Source: an uncultured Bacteroidota bacterium (GTDB lineage Bacteria > Bacteroidota > Bacteroidia > Bacteroidales > P3). Taken from it: 64,000 bases of DNA. The stretch is from assembly GCA_902778925.1 (NCBI GenBank), contig CACYZN010000017.1:1-64000 (forward strand), given 5' to 3'. The first letter of the stretch is position 1, and each line of letters starts with the position of its first letter. The position numbers and the translations under genes are program-made. Shown piece after piece: positions 59,507 to 64,000 of this stretch. The notes beneath the pieces were generated by a model. That model made no database searches. It was not told where the DNA came from and saw only the letters and a program-made list of their open reading frames with translations.

Positions 59507-60583
59507 ATGGACGGTATAAAAAATATAACAATAAAGAACTTCAGGGGAATAGACCATCTGACCATAGAGGATTTCTCCAGGGTGAATGTGTTTCTCGGTC
59601 AAAATAATTCAGGCAAAACAACAATGCTTGAGGCAATAGCGATGTTGATGAGTATGTCAAATCCAGACGTGCCTCAGGCCATCAACGCCGTGCGAGCCCG
59701 CAAACCATTCAGTAACTTTATTGATGTTCAGTATTTTTTCAACAACTTGGATGTCACGACTCCACCGGAGGTAAAGGCAGAACTGTCGGACGGTAGTTTC
59801 CGACATCTAACGTTAGCCTTGTCATACGTGTTTGACGAGTTGGCCGACCCGAAGAATGAACCACAGCAACAAATGGGTGCCGTAAAATATGTCAACACGT
59901 TGGAGATGAATTTTGAGATCGCCAAAGGTACGACAAGACAAAGCCATAAGAGTTGGTTGCGAGTAAATCCTCAGGGATTTGTTGTAAATCGAAAAGTAGC
60001 AGACGGATACTTGGAGAATAAGAGGGCATGGCTGACTCCATCTGATTTGATGACGAGCAATCTGGCCAACGATTTGGCAGAGCTTTTTAAACGGAATCGG
60101 AAAGACACGATTTTGGCCTTGCTGAAGTTGTTTGACCCCCGTATTAACAGCATCGAAATACTGACGGATGATATATATATTGGATTTGAAGGTATGTCTC
60201 AGATGCTTTCGGTCAGTATGATGGGAGATGGTCTTCGCCGTTATCTGAATATTGTGGCGAGTGCTGCCAATCCTCTCATTGACATTTTGCTTATTGACGA
60301 AATTGACAACGGACTTCATTATTCCGTCTATAAAAAACTATGGCAAGCTTTGTTTGCGTTGGCAGAAGCAAGCAACAAGCAGATATTTGTCACTACTCAT
60401 AGTAAGGAAACGCTTGGCCATCTGAATAAGATGCTTGAGGAACATGTTGAATATCAGCAAGAACTTCGCATATTTACATTAGAGAAAACTCGTTTGAAAG
60501 GGTATCAAGCATATCGGTTGACCTATAATGGTCTACAAGAGGCTACTGCAAACGATATAGAATTAAGAAGCATTGTGCTATGA
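59507..60583 (+). CDS. AAA-family (ABC/OLD-type) ATPase, putative defence protein
   Basis: 358 residues. Start IKNITIKNFRGIDHLTIEDFSRVNVFLGQNNSGKTTMLEAIAML has the RecF/OLD/AAA_15-type beginning with Walker A GQNNSGKTT at 31-39. An insertion follows, then a signature-like SMMGDGLRRYLNI, Walker B DILLIDEIDNGLHYSV (about 260) and the H-loop VTTHSKETL. No nuclease domain is fused; instead the next gene, overlapping by ATGA, encodes a TOPRIM-like protein. This split ATPase/TOPRIM layout is that of PARIS-like and class-2-OLD-like antiphage systems. It is markedly more AT-rich than the chromosomal part of the window, pointing to transfer. Confidence 0.85.
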   Translation: MDGIKNITIKNFRGIDHLTIEDFSRVNVFLGQNNSGKTTMLEAIAMLMSMSNPDVPQAINAVRARKPFSNFIDVQYFFNNLDVTTPPEVKAELSDGSFRHLTLALSYVFDELADPKNEPQQQMGAVKYVNTLEMNFEIAKGTTRQSHKSWLRVNPQGFVVNRKVADGYLENKRAWLTPSDLMTSNLANDLAELFKRNRKDTILALLKLFDPRINSIEILTDDIYIGFEGMSQMLSVSMMGDGLRRYLNIVASAANPLIDILLIDEIDNGLHYSVYKKLWQALFALAEASNKQIFVTTHSKETLGHLNKMLEEHVEYQQELRIFTLEKTRLKGYQAYRLTYNGLQEATANDIELRSIVL

Positions 60584-61197
60584 AAAAAGAATTCAATATC
60601 TTTGTGGAAGGAGTGGCCGATGCCCGTTTTATCAAGCAGTATATTGGACATTTGTATGGTGATGTGGTGGATGATGAGCGCTTGGTAATTCTCAAGGGGT
60701 GGGATAACTTGAAAACTGAGGCCACGGCTATTCGCATGCATTCCATGTCAGCAAACGGTGGTGTGAACCTTGTCATTGTTGATACCGACAAAGATTTTCA
60801 GATTCGAAAAGATGAAATAGCGAAATGGCAACAGGCAAACAAGGTTCAATTTGAATTATTCCTCCTGCCCAACAATCACGATGCCGGCACGTTGGAAGAC
60901 CTATTGGAAAACATCATCAATCCGAACAACCGCCCCATCTTCGACTGCTGGGAGCATTACGAACAAGAGTTGGTGCAGACAGATATTCCCGGCCGTACAC
61001 CGCCACCCCTTACCACACCCGCCAAGAAAACCAAAATATATGGTTACCTAGAAGCCTTGTTGGGAGAAACGAAGAGTCAAAAAGATTTAATAAAAGAAGC
61101 AAACCGCAACTACGAGAATCCCCAGCACTGGAATCTGGATGCTGAATATTTGGAGCCGTTGAAGGCGTTCTTTGCCAAGACTCTGTCAGAACAATAA
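60580..61197 (+). CDS. DUF3226/TOPRIM-like protein, partner of the AAA ATPase
   Basis: 205 residues. A TOPRIM-type core: the N-terminal acidic motif NIFVEGVADARFIKQYI (Glu10) and the D-x-D motif in NLVIVDTDKDF (about 67-73), followed by FLLPNNHDAGTLEDLLENII, as in DUF3226 proteins. TOPRIM proteins of this type are nucleases or effectors held by SMC/AAA partners (for example OLD, PARIS AriB). The start overlaps the ATPase stop, so the two are made together. The same low-GC composition suggests they moved as a unit. Confidence 0.8.
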   Translation: MKKEFNIFVEGVADARFIKQYIGHLYGDVVDDERLVILKGWDNLKTEATAIRMHSMSANGGVNLVIVDTDKDFQIRKDEIAKWQQANKVQFELFLLPNNHDAGTLEDLLENIINPNNRPIFDCWEHYEQELVQTDIPGRTPPPLTTPAKKTKIYGYLEALLGETKSQKDLIKEANRNYENPQHWNLDAEYLEPLKAFFAKTLSEQ

Positions 61198-61543
61198 CAT
61201 ATCCAAACACCTAATATACGGGAATGTTTCCTAAAAGGTATAAAATAGAGTGGCAGGGGGGGGGCGCTCTATTATTGTTTGGTATTATTTCGAGCCGTGA
61301 CAAGCTCAATCCATTTCAGAATGCTCCAATCTGTCGTGGTTTTGTTTACCTATTATCTTGCGGTAAACACACATTGCATAAATAATTACCGAAATATACA
61401 TAATAAACGAATAAATAAGATTACGTTTACCGAAAATATTTTAATAACCAAAGTATAATAATAATATTTACCGACCGTTATATGGTAAACGTCACGGCCA
61501 TATAAACCGACGACTGAAATCGAAAACATCAAAAAAGACCGAA
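61198..61543. promoter_or_regulatory. 346-bp AT-rich control region with two matching operator dyads and a G9 tract
   Basis: GTTTACC-N11-GGTAAAC (61344-61350, 61362-61368) and TTTACC-N11-GGTAAA (61467-61472, 61484-61489) have the same arm sequence and spacing. Lone half-sites are at 61385-61390 (ATTACC) and 61425-61431 (GTTTACC). A run of nine G lies at 61256-61264. No TAnnTTTG box is evident. The region lies upstream of the AraC-type HTH gene. Confidence 0.75.
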
Positions 61544-62092
61544 ATGGGAAACCGCAAGAACGTCCTCAGCCGTTGGTACGGCGACAAATACGGGGATAAC
61601 AAAAAGAAACCGCGTGAACCCTTCCGCGGCACGCCGCAGTTCACCTTCGACCAGCTCTACATCACCCCTTTCACCCACCGCCGAGCGGCCGACGACCTAG
61701 GCAACATCATCTATAGCCCCATCCCCGACATCAACCTTGAGCCCACGGGCATCCTGGTGATGGACGACTGGTTGCGGCACCTGCGCGAGGGGCGCTCCGA
61801 CGTGGCCGAATTCTGCCGCCAGTACAATGCCCGCACCTCCGACCTCGATTCGCTCGTTTTCCTCCTCACCGGCATGTCGAACTTCGATTTTCGGACGAAA
61901 TGGCAGCTCCGCACCTCCGACGCCCTCCTGCGCTACACCAAGATGAACGTCGAGGAAATCGCCCAACGCAGTGGCCACGGCTCCCGCAGCAACATGTATT
62001 TCACCTACGAGCGCGAACTCAACCTTTCGCCCACCGAGCGCCGCCGAGCCCTCCGCCAGAAGGACGACGTGGGTCGGTACATAATTCAGTAG
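61544..62092 (+). CDS. AraC-type helix-turn-helix protein
   Basis: 182 residues. The C-terminal part fits an AraC DNA-binding domain, with the second HTH and closing helix in MNVEEIAQRSGHGSRSNMYFTYERELNLSPTERRRALR and a first HTH-like stretch around RSDVAEFCRQYNARTSDLDSLVFLLTGM. There is no recognisable ligand domain; the first 60 residues are basic and Pro-rich (WYGDKYGDNKKKPREPFRG). It is GC-rich compared with its upstream region. It probably binds the dyads upstream and may control itself and the nuclease gene 5 bp downstream. Confidence 0.65.
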   Translation: MGNRKNVLSRWYGDKYGDNKKKPREPFRGTPQFTFDQLYITPFTHRRAADDLGNIIYSPIPDINLEPTGILVMDDWLRHLREGRSDVAEFCRQYNARTSDLDSLVFLLTGMSNFDFRTKWQLRTSDALLRYTKMNVEEIAQRSGHGSRSNMYFTYERELNLSPTERRRALRQKDDVGRYIIQ

Positions 62093-62097
62093 CAGAT

Positions 62098-63162
62098 ATG
62101 CCGATAAGATACCATAATGCCAAAGATGAGGATGACAATATCGTCAATATCGACAGTGCAGTCAGGGGCAAGGATTATGTTTGCCTAGGATGTGGCAATA
62201 TACTTCGGGCAAAATTAGGCAACGGCGGCAGAGAGCCCCATTTCTTCCATAAACAAAATGTTGACTGCAACCATGAAACTTATCTCCATGAATATGCCAA
62301 GAAATACATAAAACACCTGTTCGACACGCAAGAGCATTTTTATGTACAATACGAAATGAAATTGAAATGCTGCCTGTATGATGAATGTGGGTACAGAATC
62401 AGCGCTCTGCAAAAGGCACATGACATGGATTGTTTCCGTTCAGAGATGAAGGCAATAGACCTGAAGGAATATTATACAACATGCGAACTGGAAAAGGAGT
62501 ACGACGGGTTCATCCCAGATATTTTGCTCACAAACGACAGCAAAGAAGACAGAAAGCCCGTCTTCATCGAAATCGCGATAACACATTTTAGCACGGACGA
62601 TAAAATAGAATCGGGCAACAGGATAATAGAGATAGCCATTCCGAGAGATTATGGAACCGACGACTTAGGTTTTTTATCCGTATTAAAGGAAACCATAACG
62701 GAGAAAGATAAAAAAGATATACATATCAGTTTCAAAAATTTCAAGCGGGAATTCCAATCAGAAGAACCGCTGAACAAACACTCGCTCACAGTTTTCTTCA
62801 TCAACGAATTCAACAAAGCGCAAACAGAAAAGCTGGAGAAATCTTGCTCAGAGTATAGTAAAGAAAAGATAATCCCTCAATCAAGATATGAGATTCACTC
62901 GGCAGAACCATATTCAGAGAAGATATATGATTATGGCGTTGCACGTGCATGCCTCGACGGATTTGAAATACTGGAGTGTGTTGTATGCCATTACTATTGG
63001 AAAGACACGGAAGACAACTTCTGGCCTCACAAATGTGGACTGAAAAAGATGATACACGGCAGAACCCAGGCATTGCAATGCGCCAACTTCCGCTATTGCG
63101 AAATGAAAGCGAAAGAATTATTAACAGGAAATACTATATCGACAAACAAGACAATACAATGA
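62098..63162 (+). CDS. CoiA-like PD-(D/E)XK nuclease-family protein
   Basis: 354 residues. The N-terminus has a CoiA-type zinc-binding arrangement: C29-x2-C32 in VCLGCGNILRAK, then PHFFHKQNVDCNHE with H48, H51 and C57. The core YDGFIPDILLTNDSKEDRKPVFIEIAIT (about 132-160) gives the PD...E-x-x order of the PD-(D/E)XK fold, although the last position is Ala instead of Lys or Gln. A C-terminal zinc-ribbon-like CVVCHYYW...HKC follows. In relatives this family is linked to competence or to defence islands. The start at 62098 lies 5 bp after the HTH gene. Confidence 0.65.
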   Translation: MPIRYHNAKDEDDNIVNIDSAVRGKDYVCLGCGNILRAKLGNGGREPHFFHKQNVDCNHETYLHEYAKKYIKHLFDTQEHFYVQYEMKLKCCLYDECGYRISALQKAHDMDCFRSEMKAIDLKEYYTTCELEKEYDGFIPDILLTNDSKEDRKPVFIEIAITHFSTDDKIESGNRIIEIAIPRDYGTDDLGFLSVLKETITEKDKKDIHISFKNFKREFQSEEPLNKHSLTVFFINEFNKAQTEKLEKSCSEYSKEKIIPQSRYEIHSAEPYSEKIYDYGVARACLDGFEILECVVCHYYWKDTEDNFWPHKCGLKKMIHGRTQALQCANFRYCEMKAKELLTGNTISTNKTIQ

Positions 63163-63257
63163 CCGGCACAATGACAGCGGAGCAGTGCACATATGTGGAT
63201 TTGAACGCAATAAATGACGTTGTTTTACGTTAATAATATTGAAAACAGATTATAATC

Positions 63258-64000
63258 ATGGACAAAACGATACATCTGCACAAAGGTGATATGTCCAACA
63301 ATGGACAAGTCACAATCATTGACGAGGACAGGCTTTGTTATCTTGTAAAGTCTGTTAGCAAAGGGGCAGAAGGATATAGAACCATATCTAAGGCTTTGGT
63401 TCGGGAATTTGTCGCATACATTGAGCAGCACCCTGACGTACCTATCAATGAAGTGCGTTTCAAAATATCAGGTCAAAGCAAGATTGACAAATATGAATAT
63501 GGGTACGGCGCAACTCTTGGTGTAATGGCCAAGATGATATTGGGGGAAGAAGGCATTGTAAGAGAGCAAACCAATAATACCACCGCAGCCATAGACCATG
63601 TTCAATTCAACATATCGTTTCTTCCCTACCTTACAGCCCTGCGGACGAAGCCGTTTATTTTGCTGGCGGGAATCTCGGGGACGGGAAAGAGCAGGATTGT
63701 GAGGGAGATGGCGAAGGCGTGTTGGAAGGAGGGCGACCCCGAGTACGGAAAGAACCACCCGAGGAACTTCTGCATGGTGCAGGTGAAGCCTAACTGGCAC
63801 GACAGCAGCGAGCTGATGGGCTATGTGTCGCGTCTGAATGGCGAGAAGTTCGTGGTGGGTCCGTTCCTGCGCTTCTTGGCAGCAGCACTCAAAGACCCCA
63901 ATGTACCTTACTTCCTCTGTCTTGACGAGATGAACCTCGCCCCAGTGGAGCAGTACTTCGCTGAATATCTGTCGGTCGTCGAGAGCCGCAAACTGAACTC
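63258..64000 (+). CDS. McrB-type restriction AAA+ GTPase/ATPase, truncated by window edge
   Basis: About 247 residues visible; the gene continues past 64000. The N-terminal 120 residues (MDKTIHLHKGDMSNNGQVTIID...) have no recognised fold. An AAA+ domain follows with Walker A LAGISGTGKSRI (about 137), VKPNWHDSSELMGYVSRL and Walker B YFLCLDEMNLAPVEQYFAEYLSVVES. LDEMNxAxVExYF is the hallmark of McrB, the motor of McrBC/LlaJI-type modification-dependent restriction. An McrC-like nuclease is expected downstream, outside the window. The coding style changes near 63650 from AT-rich to G-rich, as if the N-terminal targeting part had been exchanged. Confidence 0.87.
   Translation, partial: MDKTIHLHKGDMSNNGQVTIIDEDRLCYLVKSVSKGAEGYRTISKALVREFVAYIEQHPDVPINEVRFKISGQSKIDKYEYGYGATLGVMAKMILGEEGIVREQTNNTTAAIDHVQFNISFLPYLTALRTKPFILLAGISGTGKSRIVREMAKACWKEGDPEYGKNHPRNFCMVQVKPNWHDSSELMGYVSRLNGEKFVVGPFLRFLAAALKDPNVPYFLCLDEMNLAPVEQYFAEYLSVVESRKLN

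Noticed and set aside
63159..63233. Short open frame of 24 codons overlapping the end of the CoiA-like gene
   Set aside because: Too short, no recognisable features, and the overlap alone is weak evidence.

Overview
The window comes from a fairly GC-rich member of the Bacteroidota, most likely Bacteroidales. Three signs support this. Many genes are preceded by the Bacteroidota -7 box TAnnTTTG, often with a TTTG about 19 bp upstream. Several large secreted proteins end in type IX secretion (T9SS) sorting domains. The housekeeping proteins (glutamate dehydrogenase, long-form PurM, GlmS, IF-2) are of Bacteroidales type. No species is assigned.

Layout. 1-1055 (minus) is the edge-truncated start of a large surface protein without a visible signal peptide. 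1255-4490 holds a VWA-like membrane protein and a MOP-family flippase. 4480-6915 (minus) holds a T9SS cargo protein and lepA; 7291-9343 holds pyrH, frr and a biotin ligase. 9340-15109 is a tightly overlapping minus-strand train: phosphate butyryltransferase, PAS protein, TonB-type receptor, HsdR-N protein, ECF sigma factor, anti-sigma-like protein and a secreted protein. 15604-20390 holds cutC, a small barrel, a transglutaminase-like lipoprotein and a Zn-type macrodomain protein; glmS (minus) follows. 22881-32455 encodes two giant T9SS cargo proteins, then purM, tRNA-Gly, a YitT transporter, a glycosyltransferase, a PorE-like OmpA/propeller protein and a hydrolase. 41035-45273 is a third giant cargo protein, followed by gdhA, a zinc peptidase, a PIG-V-like membrane transferase, aroQ, a second ECF sigma/anti-sigma locus with two outer-membrane proteins, and rimP-nusA-infB.

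From about 57.5 kb the character changes. A four-helix-bundle gene wrapped in 9-bp repeat cassettes and a tRNA-Arg lead into an accessory, partly AT-rich region. It holds a DUF6266-like protein, an overlapping AAA-ATPase/TOPRIM pair (PARIS/OLD-like, a candidate two-gene defence system), an AraC-type HTH protein behind two matching operator dyads, a CoiA-like nuclease and the start of an McrB-type restriction GTPase that runs off the end. This looks like a defence island.

The most unusual feature is repetitive DNA. Eight long intergenic palindromes, built from 11-bp units (CTTATGT or GTACTAT types) inside CCCCTCCGG/CCGGAGGGG clamps, all lie upstream of a plus-strand gene between 1 and 46 kb. 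Short tandem repeats typical of the intergenic regions also appear in frame inside at least three genes. Other points of note are an apparent in-frame deletion of the EATG(F/Y)G segment in glutamate dehydrogenase, a terminator-like hairpin in the rimP-nusA-infB leader and a probably leaderless lepA mRNA.
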